From contig NC_061475.1 of NCBI RefSeq assembly GCF_022581195.2, positions 8,432,001 to 8,496,000 of the forward strand: a stretch of 64,000 nt of DNA, given 5' to 3'. Positions 39,601-54,600 of this stretch are shown here, piece by piece. A model generated the notes under the pieces. The model was not told the DNA's origin. It was given only the letters and a program-made list of their open reading frames with translations, and ran no database searches. This DNA comes from Helicoverpa zea. Taxonomy: Eukaryota > Arthropoda > Insecta > Lepidoptera > Noctuidae. A program made the translations under genes and the position numbers. How positions within the stretch are numbered: the stretch's first letter is position 1; each line of letters opens with the position of its first letter.

Positions 39601-42600
39601 TATGTATAGTAGTATAACACCATCTCGTATCACAGAAACAATAGCAACACTAACGCATCAGCCAATGTTTGTCAGAACACCTTTGAGTTTGTCTTGATTG
39701 ATGTTTCATTAACAATGAGCAAGTGGACAATGGCCGTTTGTAGACTAAAATACAGGATCCTAAATGATTGTTGCGTTGAGAACTATGCTTTGTACTTTAT
39801 AAGTCTCGATTTGTTGCTAAACTGAAGTAGAATACGTTGAAACTGAAGTGACACGACTCACGGTCGGTATTACAATATGTACTCGATATGTTAGTGTATT
39901 TTTGACACCATTATTAAGCAAAGATGATGGAAGATATCTGGAATAGACAAGGACTTTACAAGTCAGAAATTGCCAGTCTACCTTGGGGAAGTGTGGAGAT
40001 AATCAAAATCGTTTCAGTAGATTCAAACGGTATCCCCAATACAACCTACAACCTTAAAAACTATACCACTTTATATGGACGACATTGTTACAAATTCCAA
40101 GCACACTAGCTGGCCACTTTAATCACATTTAAACCACTGAAAAGACGGTCATTAGCCCCCAATTTCACCTTGTCCAACCTTGCACCAGGGTCTAAGATAA
40201 CCAAATAAGCGTACTAATTAATTTTGACACCGTTAGGGTTAACATCGCCTGCAGTGACCGCCAGACAAAGATATTTTACCCACGTTTAACAAGATGTAAT
40301 AGACTTACAAGCAATGAGAATTTAGTGCGAGATATTTAATTATGAATTCTGGCTTTTCTGTGAATGTCTGGTCAATGACTGACTGGGCCAAATGGCAAAG
40401 ACGAGTTGCGGTTAAGTGGTCTGCTAGGATTTATTTGCTTTTATGCAGGACCTTGCCTTATATTTAAAAGGAGATGGCAAGATGCACAAGACCTATTTAA
40501 AGTCCCCATAGGCAATTTTAGATCAACTTGATGGGACAGATAAAAATTTATTAAAAGATTATTACCAGATTTGACTATAGATTACACGGAACAGCTCGTA
40601 GAAATAAACTTAGACAGCTAGTAAAAAAATTTGCTTCATCTAGTTAGACTAGAAGCCGACCTCAAAAAAGTTGGGAGAAAGGCTAGACAAATCGTGATTT
40701 ACTGACAATTGACATCAAAATAATATTTAGGTATTTCCCATTAAAATGTGCTCCTGAACACAAAATATTCAGGTACATACCGAATGAGGTTCAACAAATA
40801 TGTATGTTTACGAAAGAATGTACACACAAATATGTTTCCAAAGAAACGTATTTTATAACGCGGGACAGGAATTTTGGGAGTGATTCCTTTTTTGTTTTTT
40901 TTTTTTGTTCTGGTTTAAGCAAATATGTGGGTACAAGTACCTGGGAATGAGGTTTTGAATTATTTTCTTTTTAAGCCTAAGGGTTAAGGGTGAGGGCTAA
41001 AAATAAAGCTGTGTTTTTTTTTACAACCCTTACATTCTTTAAAAAAACATTAGCCGACTATAACATTATTTGCATAGAATGCTTTTACACCAGAAAATTT
41101 CGTCGCTCGTATAAGCCCAGTTTTTCTCTACGTAGCCCAAATCTAACTGCCCCGTAGAACATCTGCTAGTATGAAAACGATGTTATAGACTCTAGTCAAC
41201 CTATCTTAGGCCTTGATTTGGAAATGAATTGAAAAAATAACTCGTGTAACAGTTACTTTGCTATTTGACTGAATTTAATACGCATACTTTGACCATATTT
41301 AGTATCTATCACCAAAACTACAATCACAAGACTAAAAAATAAGAAAAATCTTGTTCGCTCTAAAACGGTTCGTTCTAAAATATTCTTTCATTCCAGGACT
41401 GGACGTTGAAAGTGAGGTTCGTTCAGAAACGGGACGCGGGCATCTATGAGTGTCAAGTATCCTCCCATCCCCCGACCAGCATCTTTTTAAGACTTGACGT
41501 AGTGGGTAAGTGTACTTGCAATATATTTTATTTTATTTTGCAAAGTGAAAAATGTTCGTGAAGTTTTGAAAATGGATTTTAGGAGATGGAATTGTGATAT
41601 TCGCTTGGAAGTATTGGAAATTAAGAGGTGTTTTAGTAGTAAGTTGTGATGGTTTCGATAGATATATGTTTTTTCATTGTTTCTTCAGTTATGTTTTAAC
41701 CAGTAACATTAGAATAACCGTACAAATATGGCTGTCAATCTAACTGCGTATTGAAAGTACATACACAAATCTACCTTTCTGTAATAGATTTTTAACTTTA
41801 TATTGTTATCTAATGTGTAAAGTTCAATTTTGATTGGGACAATTTACAGTAGCTTAATATAGTGGCGGTACATTTACAATCTTTATACATAATCTGGCCA
41901 TAACATAAATCTAAGTTTGTTTCAGTAGCTATTCTAGAACGCAAGCATACCCTCGAGAGAAAACTGATTACAAAATTATAATTCAGCTTGTTAGTTTATA
42001 ACTAGACCGAATTAAATTTAGCATGCATTACATAAAAAAGTCATTTTAAAAAGTTACAAAAAACGCAAAAAAAAAACTATATTAAACCGTTAAGCTCTAC
42101 GCAATTTCAACTTATATGATGTTAGGTTTTAAGCACACTAATAGGTGCTTAAGTTTATTACCTAAAGTACCTACTTAAAACACCTGGTACAGGGTAAAAA
42201 TGTTACCAGAGGGAGGCATAATTATATTTTCTAGTAAAATGCTCTTACGTGAAAAACGATAGTCTCTCACGGTAACTATATTATTAAAGTTACCTACCTC
42301 CTTATTTTATAATACTAGTAGATTTTCTCCACGATTCAACGCGAGTCCTGAGAGAACTACTTACTGCAAACGGGTAGAAAGTAGCGTATATATTATTTTT
42401 CAGGCTCTAGACTATCATCATCATCATCTCAGCCATAGGACGTCCACTGCTCAACATAGGCCTCCCCTTTAGATCTCCACAGATACCTGTTGGAGGCGAC
42501 CTGCATCCAGCGTCTTCCGGTGACCTTTATAAGGTCGTCTGTCCACTTTGTTGGAGGACGTCCTACGCTGCGCTTGCTAGTGCGAGGTCTCCACTAAAGA

Positions 42601-45600
42601 CTATGCTTGTACTAAATTATATTTAAATAAGTTTAGTCGTTTAAGAGTGAAAATGTGATAGGTAAGACAGACACAGTCACTTTCCTATTCATAATATTAG
42701 TATTGGTTATAAACTAAAATAACTATTGAGTATAGAATAGAATATACCAAGTATTATTCCAAGATTTGATATGAAAAAAAATTACATCATTCAATTTTCT
42801 TTTTCATAAAATAGCTAGAAGTAACAGATATAAATTAAGTATAATTTTATATAATATTACGAAGAAACAAAAAATATCTCATTCATAATTCTGTCAGAAA
42901 AAGGCACAATTACGTGAATATTTCTGGGAAACCAAATAATAACGTTTCTGAGAAAATAAAATTCTTTGGTGAATAATTTGCCGATACATGATTCGCAGTA
43001 TTCAGTTGAATTTATTTCCATTTAATATTAAAAGATATTATAATTATGTATTTATTATGAAACTTCAGCGATATAAAAAAGTACTGAACTGTATTGAAAT
43101 AAAAAACCGGCCAAGTGCGATTGGGAATCGCGCACGAAGGGTTCCGTACCATTATTTAGAAAATGAGCAAAAAAACACGTTTGTTGTATGTGTGCCCCCC
43201 AAAATATTTATTCACAACAGAAATACATCATCTGTGAAAATTTCAACTCTCTAACTATCACAGTTCATGAGATACAGCCTGGTGACAGACGGACGAACGG
43301 ACAGAGGAGCGAAAACAATAGGGTCCCGTTTTACCCTTTGGGTACGGAACCCTAAGAAACTCAACTCATGAATGGCTAAACCAATTTGGCTGAAAATTTT
43401 CGAAAAGGACCCTATATTCAGCATTGGATGTTCCAAGGCTGAGATGAAACATCAAAATATTCTTATGCAAGCTTTTTCCTTCGCACATTTAGTTATAAAC
43501 TAGCTGGTGCCCGCGACTTCGTCTGCGCAGGTTTAGTATTTCGAACAATATGTTTACAAATTGTAGCCTATGTATTATTCTGATGTATAAGCTATATTAT
43601 TGTAAAGTTTCATTAAAATCCATTCAGTAGTTTTTGCGTGAAAGAGTAACAAACATCCATACATCCATACATACAAACTTTCGCGTTTATAATATTAGTA
43701 GGATTAGCCTATGTCATTTAAAAGGCTCTAGACTAATCGGTAAGTACTAAATTTCATGTAAATTGATACAGTAGATTTTCAAAAACCCAGCCTATCCACT
43801 CTTTAAACCTCCCCAATATTCATCATCCTCCGAGCCTTTTCCCAAACTATGTTGGGGTCGGCTCCCAGTCTAACCGGATTCAGCTCAGTACCAGTGCTTT
43901 ACAAGAAGCGACTGCCTATCTGACCTCCTCAAACCAGTTACCCGGGCAACCCGATACCCCTTAAACCTCCCCAATATTAAAAGGTACAAAATCTCAACCG
44001 ACATGGTATGACACTTATTACTTTTTACAACCAAAACCCATATTAATATGTAAATAGCCCTCATACTCTCAATAGCCATCCGTAAAACAGTGTCCTGAAA
44101 TAACCGTAAAAATAATCATTAAAATCATTTTAATTTTTTACGGTAACAAGCTTTTCAAACGACTTTATTTCAACTCCGACCTGTCTACCGTTTTTAAAAA
44201 AATATGAGCCGGCATTTTTATTAATTCGGGCTGTAATTTTATAGGCCGGTTACGCTTGTTTGTTGTAAGGAAAATGAGCCAATTAATATAATACGTCCAA
44301 GGCTGATTTCAAGGCTGTTCTCATATATGGAGATCAGCCAGCTGCGCAGGACATGTTATAGTGCACAAGCATTTGCGCAGACACAGGTGCAATCACTATT
44401 CCTTCACTCTCATAGCTCGATGGAACGGCAATCCGACACGACCGGAGAGAGATCAGGCGCAGGACCGACATTAACGTGCTCTCCGATGCACGGGTGAATC
44501 AATCACCAACTTCCAGACTACAGGCTGCTTTTTGAAAGTTCATAAAACACACAAAGCTATTACGGCCCGACCCGGGATCGAGCCCGATACCTCAGTCATA
44601 GCAAACGCTTTTGCTACCAGTAGACCAACGAGGCAGTCAAAAACTATGAGCCAACATGTTTATTAATTTCTGACGTAATTTTATGGCTTGTTTGTTGTAA
44701 GGAAAATGAGCCAATTAAAACTGATGTCTGGTACAAAATGACAAGTGAAGAGTACATGTAAATGTACTGGATAGGTAGTTATTTACTCGCGTACACTAGT
44801 TTGTGATGATATTGGTCGTGTTTTTGTTTATAACGCTCTCTCTTTTATGAAAAAATATTATTTTTCTTTGCATCGAAAGTATTGTAGGTGGTACAGGAAA
44901 CCGAACAGATACTGTTTTAAAAATTGTGTTTAGTAGTGATCAAAACATAATTATCTAGATCGGATTTTGATTCCAATGTTTTTAGAAAAACTGTTTTTTA
45001 TACTTAAGGAAAATACCCACACTTTATTGTGTGAGTAAAGACAAATAATAAAATTGTAAGCCTTAAAACCAGGATACATTAATCGTAGCTTAGAACCCAA
45101 TTTACAGCTTACGGCTTACAATTTAATTACATATATTAACAAGATTGTTATTTTAAAACATCATCGTTATGCATATGCGCTTGTTCTCTCCCCAGTCGTG
45201 GCGGATTGCCGTCCCATCGGTCTATGAGAGTGAAGGAATAGTGAGTGCACTTGTGTCTGCGCAAATGATTGTGCACTATAATATGTCCTGCGTAGCTGGC
45301 TGATCTCCTTATATGAGAACAGCTACCATAGCTGAAAATCAACTGGGACGCTATTATCTATTTATATAAAAGAAAGGCATCTTATTTACACTACTTATAA
45401 GTAAAGATAGGCTGAAACGTTTAAGCTGAAAATTAGGGAGGAAGTTGATTAGACCCGCGAAAAAGATATGGGATTGTTTTTGTCAAGAAACCGCGGGAAA
45501 AAGATAGTTATTATTATTTTAAAACAATGTAAATAACCAAAGGGACTTCGAAATACTTTCATAGACCATAGTTATTATTGCTTCCGCGCAATTTTCAATG

Positions 45601-48600
45601 CTTTTGTTTTCTTCAAACAATGCTGACTTTGGAAACCATAAAACCACGTATTCACTGGGAAACAATGTTTCAGATACACAGTTTCTGAAACATCACGTAG
45701 ATGTTTACAGCAACAATGTTTCGGAAACTGCCGTCCACACCGTCAGATGTTTACAATATGTCGCCCGCGGAAGTAGTGTTGTTGTGTGGTGCCTACATTT
45801 ATTTGCATAAGTCCATTTCTAGTAAAAAGAAAAGAAAAAGAAAAGAGAAATTACTTGCTATGAAGACATTTATTTGGCGTTTATAAACAAATGAAACACG
45901 GGTGGGGAGCACAGAAACATTCGATAAACACGTAGTGTTTACAGAAACAAAATTATATGTTTCTGAAACAAAATTATTTGTTTCAGAAACACGTAGATTT
46001 TGTTTCTGAAACAGTGTTTATAAACAATTGTTTCTCAGTGAATACATGGCTTATAATTATAAATGGTACTGTAGATAATGAAAGCTTATTGTTAATAATA
46101 CAGGAAAGAGTATTGAATTAAATTGTCAGGATAATAAGTAGGTGAGATGTTTTTGTGTGTTATAAGTTAATTTTCCGGTTAAAAGAATGTTTAAGAAAAG
46201 ATTGTAAATTATATATAATCTATAATATTTTTTTTTTCTATTCAAAGTCAAATCATTTATTTCATTTAGGTCTTTACAAGCACTTATGAATGTCAAAAAT
46301 ATAACTAAGTTTGATTCTAGTTGCCCATGTTCATTTATTTACTTTATGTTTACATTTTAAAATATTAATTCTATTTATATTCTATAGCTTATTATTAAGA
46401 TAGAGAGGTTCTTTGTTTTTGAAGAGGTCTCAGAACCCAAAGGGCAGATGAGAGACTGTTTTAAAAAATATTTCAGTGTTAGCCCATTTACTTAGAAAGG
46501 ACATAACCACAAAAGGTTTTGATACCATTTTTTATTCTGCAAAGTTTAAGATTTTACATGTACTTTTAAGTCTCAAGTTAAGTTTTAAGATATAATCTTA
46601 ACAAGATACCCACTTAAATATATTTTTCTCGACACGTCTCAAATAAAGTACTAAGTTACATTTTTAATAACCCACTCGGGACTTCTTAATCTACTCACGA
46701 ATGAAATTAAAAAACGTAACCTACAATCCTAGAATTCACTGACGCTCATAAAAGTAATATTTTTCGAAAAACTTTTTTGAAAAGAAACTCACTTAATACT
46801 TAATATTACATATTCATGGAATTTCTTACTAAAATGTAGTTTTGAGATTAAATTAGCTTTGTGCAGTTGAAAATATTATTTATCATACATTTTTTGCAAA
46901 TAATGAACTTACCTTTATGCAAATAAAAAAAAAAAACTTAAAATTAAATTTTTGATTTTTATTTTTATGGTGGTTTTGTATATTTCAATGTTATAAAACA
47001 TTCCATCTCCAACAGGCTTTGGGATTAATTTACATACAAGGCGGAAAATGGCAAAACAGAACCTACTATCAAACAAATTCCACGTTTAATTCCATTAAAA
47101 ACTTATTCCATCACCAATTCGAAAAATCTTCCCATTTTAGGTATATAAAAAAAAAATAGTAAATTCTAAAATCTCCCTACATTCACCGTAAACCACAGAG
47201 GAATGAATTTCATCCCCTAGTCATGTCATGCGTAAGCAATTCTGTACAAACGCGAACGAATTACCTTCTCTAAAATTTCGTAGCTGGACGTTTTATGAAA
47301 CATATATTTTGTGCAAATGTCTTCATGGTGGGTCTCACACTACCACAGCCTGTGCTCTAGTGAGCGTTACTGCTTCTGAATTATAAAAGGCTAATTTATG
47401 TTGGTATCATAAGTTTTAGCAGTATTTTACAGCAAAACAATTTTAAATTTTTTAAATTATGCTGTGATGGCTTAGAAACTATTCTTTTTTTTATAATGTT
47501 GATATACTCATAGTAAAAATAAAGCTGAAAAGCATTTTTGAATGTGCATATCTCGGAAAATAGAAGAACTATTTGTCTAGAAAGGCTAAAAGTTTATTTT
47601 TATCTGGTTTCGGGAATTAGTTCCATTGAGACGTGGGTGATAGATACTACGGGGAACAGCCAGTTATTTTAAATTATCCTTTAATAGATGGCTAAATATT
47701 TTTTGAACCTAAGTGTGGCCAGTGTGAGACAAATCTCATTGACCTAATTCTAACAGCCTGAGATTGTCAGCCAAGTATTACTAGAAGTGGTATAAAAACT
47801 TTGATCGTTGTGGTCCTGAGATTTACAGGCTGAGTAAAAACTTTTGCTCGGTTATCTTAAAAACAAAATGCATTCAGTCTCGTGGGAAAATCGATGTAAA
47901 TAACAACTAGTGTGGATTTGTAGGTATGACTCCGAGTGTAAAATGTGTTTGGGATTTTTTAAGTACCTACATAATTCTCAACTTCATACCTACATACTTA
48001 TTTATATATTGGGGTCGACTTTCACTTTAATTGAATGCAGTTGAGTAGCAGTTTTTTACAGGGATCTATCTGACCAGGGTAATCCAATACCCATTAATAA
48101 GAGCTTCCGAGCTGAGGAATACGTCATGACAAGATCAATCGACCAATACGACTGTTCCGTAGCCAGGAATTATATGACAAACACTATGTTAAAATTACTA
48201 ATTAAGCTGTAAGAAGGAGACCTTATTTCTTCTTGTATATTCTTTATCTTAAGGACTTTATAGTCTGAAATCACCAACATGCATTGCACAGGGTGATTAT
48301 CACTCAATCCTTCTCCGTCCGAGAGGAAACACACAAAGCAGTGGGACGGCAAAAAGCCTCATAATGATGACATCAAAACTAATAGAGAATTTTCTTCCAC
48401 AGAGGCAAGAGCGCAGATATCAGGGCCTACAGAGAAGTACCTCAAACCAGGGTCTACATTACGGTTGCAGTGTTCTGTCGTACAGACTACGGAAGCACCA
48501 GCTTTTGTGTTCTGGTGAGTAGAATAGATTTTTTTGGGTGGCCATACCGATAAGGCACAACGGTATTACAAGGGCTTAAGGTACCGACAGCAAATAAATG

Positions 48601-51600
48601 TACGTTTTTCTCAAGAACGTGATAAATTCTTTGTAAACAGTTGTTTTATTTAAGAAAATAGAAGTTAATGTTGTTGGTAAACTTGGGTCTAGTACCTATA
48701 TTGCAGACCGTCTATCTCAAGATCCGCGATTAGACAGTTGATATTATCACTTATTTGCACTTTTTGTTTGGTTTGAGATTACGTCAGTTAGCATAGTTTT
48801 AGAAATAATTTATTTCAAAGTCGAAGAACTAGTTAAAAACTTATGAGTAATTGTTAATTTTTTTTTCTGTTATACGTTTTATTCAATAGTTTTACAAATG
48901 ATCTTATGATAGGGAAATATTAAAACTAAGTATCAAAATATGAGTAATTGTATGCAAGTTATATATTTTTAATGTAGAGGAATACAGTCCCATAATTTTA
49001 ATTAAACTTTAAGTTTTCTACGATATTAACACAAGTTAGAAAATATTGTTTTGAGAAGTTGTTTTATAATAGAAACTAACGAACGATAAGTATAATTTAT
49101 AGAAATATTTCATGCTAGTTCGTGTCTAATTAACGAAACTTTTAATAGTCGAAATTTTACTTACTTTTCACCTTCTACTAATTAATAGTAATCAACTTTT
49201 ATGAGTTGAAATTCTATCTTTATCTTGACTTTGAAAATTATAACGAGCCTTTTAGTTTCTTTTTTGAAAAAGTATTTAACATTTTACCTTGGAAAACTAT
49301 TTAACAAATAATGATTATGACATTAATTTATTAGAATTAATAGATCATCTGCCTAGTCATTTCTCAACTATATTAGGGTCGGCTTCCAGCCTGACCAGAT
49401 AATACAGCTGAATACCACATTATAATGGTATTTTACAAAGAGTAAATGCCTACTTTTAGCTTCTCAACTCAGTTGTTTGAGAGTTCTGTCAAAAAAAATC
49501 GACACAAAAATCAGTTAGGATCATTCTTTGAACAGCTACATTTTTATTCAATAAACGAAACTCAATTTATATAAAAAAAAAAAAAAAACAAATAAATTGC
49601 AAATAAAACCAAATACATTTCTATTCTCATTGAAATTACCACATTGCATGTCAAAAGCAATTTTCCCTATCACAAACCTTTCACATAGGATAATAAATAT
49701 AATAAGACGAAAAAAGAACAAAGTGAGAAAAAGGGAACTTTTCCTACATTACGAGAAAAACGTAGAAAACAGACAACGGTGACATTTTCTTGATGACTCA
49801 CCAAATTCAATTTGCACCCAATTCACTATAAATCAAGTAATAAAATCTATTTCTTTGCTGTTTGTAGGTATTTTTTATGGAAGACAAAGAGTTTCTCTTT
49901 ATTTCGCATGTATGTACCATGTTAGAACTACATACATGTTAACCCTTTTCTAATTCTTCGACTCCGCCAGAAGTTATATTTTTCGAGTTCGATTCTCGTG
50001 TCAGATCGAAATCGTTGTGGAGATAGAATTTGGCTTAATCATTAGATTCGTGGAATCTGGAAGTTGGTGATTCATATACCCTATGGTATATATGGTATAT
50101 TATACAACTAATTATCGGTTCTGCACTTGATCCATGCTTCATCTCTCTCCTGTAGTGTCGGTTCGCCCCGTCCTATTCCTTCGCAGCTGGCTTAAGTCCT
50201 TATATGAGAACAGTCGTTGCCAACAGTCGGTTTGGACGCCATCATTAACTTAAATTTGTTCACTTCATGGCATCGATAATTTCATGAAATAATTGATTTT
50301 ACGATATATGACGATCAAAAGTAATCTTGTCTATTTCGTGAATTAATCAAGCGAAAAGTTATAGGTACACAAATATTGAAAAAAGGTTTTTATCATACCT
50401 ACGTCATCTTAGTATGTCTACTGTTACATGAATCTATGTGATTAGAGCATCGATCTGAATGTGGTTTGACCTGAATTCCCGAAGGCGAGAAACCTCTGTC
50501 TATTGCCAAATCTATGGATGACCGCATTATTGTGTGTCACAGTATTATTCTTGATTTACCAGAGATTGTTATAGTTTCAACCGCGTTCATTGAGAATTAC
50601 TCTGATAGGAATTATCGTATTAGCCTTAGATAATTTAGCAGTAAAGATATTTACCCATGCTGCTGTTACTTATGAAAGCAGGTTGATAGATCACAAGGTT
50701 AAGCAACGGATCGGTCTTTGGATGGGTGTGAACATTTTGTTTTATCAGGGTCCTCCATGTTTTTAAAGCACTTTTTGTGTATTGGATGCTATAATTAAAA
50801 AATCTAAAAATCAGTCGATACGGGTAATCAGAAGCGGGAGTCTGACAACCGGTCTTATCAAGGGGTATTTGGTAAATTATTAGAATTGAGTTCAATTAGT
50901 ACATAACACAACCTTAATCAGCTAAGTAAAACAGAAACCAACACAGAAATATATAATCATAAAAATTCTACACTTCCGTGCAGAAAAAATGGGACAGCTA
51001 TACACGTAGGGATGTTAAGAACAATATAAGTAACACTTACCTCAGTCCCGGTCGAGATTTATTACGGTTCATTTAGATGAGTTAAGTGCTTTCACAGATG
51101 TGCACTTTATTTACACACCAGCGGGTTCGTTCGCGAGGGGTAGGTACTTTTTCGCTGCAAGTAAGTGTATTTTCTTTTTTTGGTTTCTTTGTTTACGTTT
51201 TCTTTATCTTTGTTTGTCGTAAGATGTATTTTTTTTTTTATACCAAATGTCAATGCTATGATAAATATATAAATGTTATCCAGATAAAGTTTTTGTAAAG
51301 CGCTGTAACGTAGAAATGTTATTTAAAAGCGATATTGAAATCGAGATCAGAAATTAACAATTTATAACCTAAGTTAATTATAGTAGTTTTTAAGTAAATA
51401 CCTATTCATTACTTTTAGGCAAGCATGCTTCAACTTAAAATACAGATCATAGCCTACCATCAAATAAAATAGTGACCAAATAAATAACTATCAAGAATTA
51501 AGAAATATGTAATAATAACACACTTAAACCATTTGACACTATATCTATAGTGGACTTAGGGCCCTGTGCGTGAGGTCTATTATAAGGTTATGATATCTGT

Positions 51601-54600
51601 TGTGTTGTGTCTGACACAGACATGTAAGTCATATTCGAATGATATTCATATTAAATAACTGCTATTGTATTATAATATTTCTGGTAATTCTCAATAAGAT
51701 TTACACCGCAAAGCTAACATACAGTCTACTCACAATACTAAAATCCATAATTTCTGCCTACCCATTACCCAAAAACCGTCGTAATATTCATACCAAGTAG
51801 AACCATCTTAAAACATTGTTTGTACACAAGTTTAAATTCCACTCTTCACATGAATAAGAAATGAAAAGCTGAAAGGTACGGTCAAAAACAAAACTTACTT
51901 GTTATTACTTTCAAATAACATCGAATTTGAAATAGGGTTACTTGTTTTACATTTTCATATTACTTGGCTACTTGTTTTTACTTTTGTTTTGGGTTCGTTT
52001 AAGTTTTGAACATGAATATTTATTTTTTGAATGTTTTTTTTTTTGCAGTTATATTGGCACAAAATAGTGATAAAAAGATTTTTGATAGATAATGTATTTT
52101 GTTGCCAAAAATGTAAGTAGGTGAAGAGGTATAAAAATGTGAAAAAAATTTAGTGTTTGTTTAAATCACTCCCATTTTATAATTCATTTCAGAACAAACC
52201 AACATCCATTAAAAAAATATATAAGCAACGTACCTAGTGATTATGTCTTAAGCCATGTATTCACTGAGAAACAATTGTTTATAAACACTGTTTCAGAAAC
52301 AAAATCTACGTGTTTCTGAAACAAATAGTTTTGTTTCAGAAACATATAATTTTGTTTCTGTAAACACTACGTGTTTATCGAATGTTTCTGTGATCCCCGC
52401 CACGGGTGGTGGGCCACGGGTGGTAAATCAGTTGCGCAACATGTGCATACAAGTGTGGACGCGTGTTTCATTTGTTTATAAACGCCAAATAAATGTCTTC
52501 ATAGCAAGTAATTTCTCTTTTCTTTTTCTTTTCTTTTTACTAGAAATGGACTTATGCAAATAAATGTAGGCACCACACAACAACACTACTTCCGCGGGCG
52601 ACATATTGTAAACATCTGACGGTGTGGACGGCAGTTTCCGAAACATTGTTGCTGTAAACATCTACGTGATGTTTCAGAAACTGTGTATCTGAAACATTGT
52701 TTCCCAGTGAATACGTGGCTTTACTTAATCAAAGTCAAATCCAAAGGTTTTTATTTCATATCTAGTATATATCATAGACCTATAGTATGTCTATAATTAT
52801 AGTATATAATTATGGACCTAATACAGGTGCTTTAGAAACAGCTTAATAAATTCATGTTTTTTTTACACCAACTGTACCACAACATAGCTTCCCCAAATGT
52901 GTGTCAGTAAGGCAAGCTTGACACATATCTGAAACTGGACCAGTTTAAAAGAGCAAGTTGCAGGCAATTGCTTCAAGCACTTGCTTTCTGGCGATTGGCC
53001 AAAATATCCGTCCGGGTAACCGCGGATGATTTGTGGTTGTCCACTTAATAACTGGTAATTTTCTCACCTTTTTATAGTGGTCGGATAAATAACTTCTGAA
53101 CAAAATTCGTCTTACCACAAAAACTTATAAACGTCAGTTTAAGACTTGTCTAAAAAAATGTCAGATTATGTCGTTGACATATGGTTCATTTTGCAGTCAC
53201 AATTTTTTTAGACAAGTGTAAAACAGATGTTTTAGTTTTTGTAATAAGGCCAAATGAGTTTATAGTTATTATCTGCATTACATTATAGAGAAGAGACGAT
53301 TCTCTGTAGGTAAAGACAGTTTGTAACTTAAATATATATTTTACCTTGTCACAATAGTGGACACTTAATGATCAATTGGTAGATTTGGATAGGTTGACCT
53401 GCTGGCTTCTGTATAATCACACAATCTGTGTTTTAATACATTAAAGATAACTTGGCAACTCGGCCACTACTGAGCGCTTCTAAGCTTGCGCATACAAACG
53501 CAATGTGCATGTATATTATATTTACACACACATGATTTCGTAAGAAAAAAAAATATCCCACTTAATGTCAACAGAATTACCTCCTATCTTTCTAAAGTCA
53601 ATAACCTCTTTTGTATCCTACAAGCAAATGCCAATAACTTTCACTAAAACGTAGGAGTTAATCCATCAAACCCACCTTCAAAACAACATACAAAAAACGC
53701 GAAAAAATGGTATTTAAATGTCATTCTTTTTAACTGTAATGCGATCGAAAACTCAAAGAGCGCCGCTGACAATTTAATTTGCTTGGCAAAAGTAGGTTTG
53801 GCAAGGCCGTGACTTGGCAACGCCTATGTGACGGTAATTTCTTACACATCGACGTTACAATGTAGGTTTTAGACTGAGAGCCCGTGGCTGGTAGGCCTTT
53901 GTTATTTTGTATGTTTTTGTAAAGGCTCTGATATGCATGTTCTTGATACCAAGCCGCATAACCGCATAGACAAGCACTGCCACAATCATCTAACCCAGAT
54001 GTTCATGATAATGATGAGGGGGAAATTCACAAATTCACAATTTTATTATAAATTAGTGACTACTATGAAGTTACTAAAGTGTAGATACTTGTGTACTATA
54101 GATACTATTTTGCGTACCCGGATAAAAAGTAACCTACAGATTTCCTAAATAAATTTACTATCAAGCAATGAAGGAATTTTACAAATTAAAACCGCGAATC
54201 CTGAAGATTAACGTATTAATCCAAATAAGCCTACTGTGTGAGGCAATAACAGTGAAAAAGTGAGTTTGGTTAGGTACTTTTATCAATAGTCCTACCTTAA
54301 GTAGAATAGACACGTATAAAATCTCTGTCTATATAAAAGGGTGCTAATTAAACAGGCTTCTTTTTAATATCATTATTCGCCCCCAAAAATGTATGTTGCC
54401 TTCTAAATTACTAAGTCAGCCACAATTAATAAAGCGTCGAGCATCTAAATAATACTATCTTAGCCACGAGTTATCTTCCACTCTAAATACAACTCAGCAT
54501 GATGGTTATTTTTTTGCATCTTTTGTAGCATACATTCTAACAGTAAACTTCTTGAATACTATTAAATTACATCATAAAAATATTTATTTAGCTTCTAATT

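Larger units (their letters stand above)
38370..41396 (+). other. Intron 3 (3.0 kb, phase 0)
   Basis: GT at 38370, AG at 41395-41396. Beyond two decayed SINEs (38430-38745, 40634-40697) I see only AT-rich sequence. Short frames at 39226-39480 and 39924-40109 match no family I recognise. Confidence 0.9.
41506..48402 (+). other. Intron 4 (6.9 kb, phase 1)
   Basis: GT at 41506, AG at 48401-48402. Repeats listed separately. Nothing recognised in about 41510-42405, 42610-43100, 44720-45165, 46440-48005. Confidence 0.9.

Noticed and set aside
44570..44640. tRNA gene on the minus strand
   Set aside because: It is the head of a family C SINE; A- and B-boxes are present, but the 3' half continues into the SINE body.
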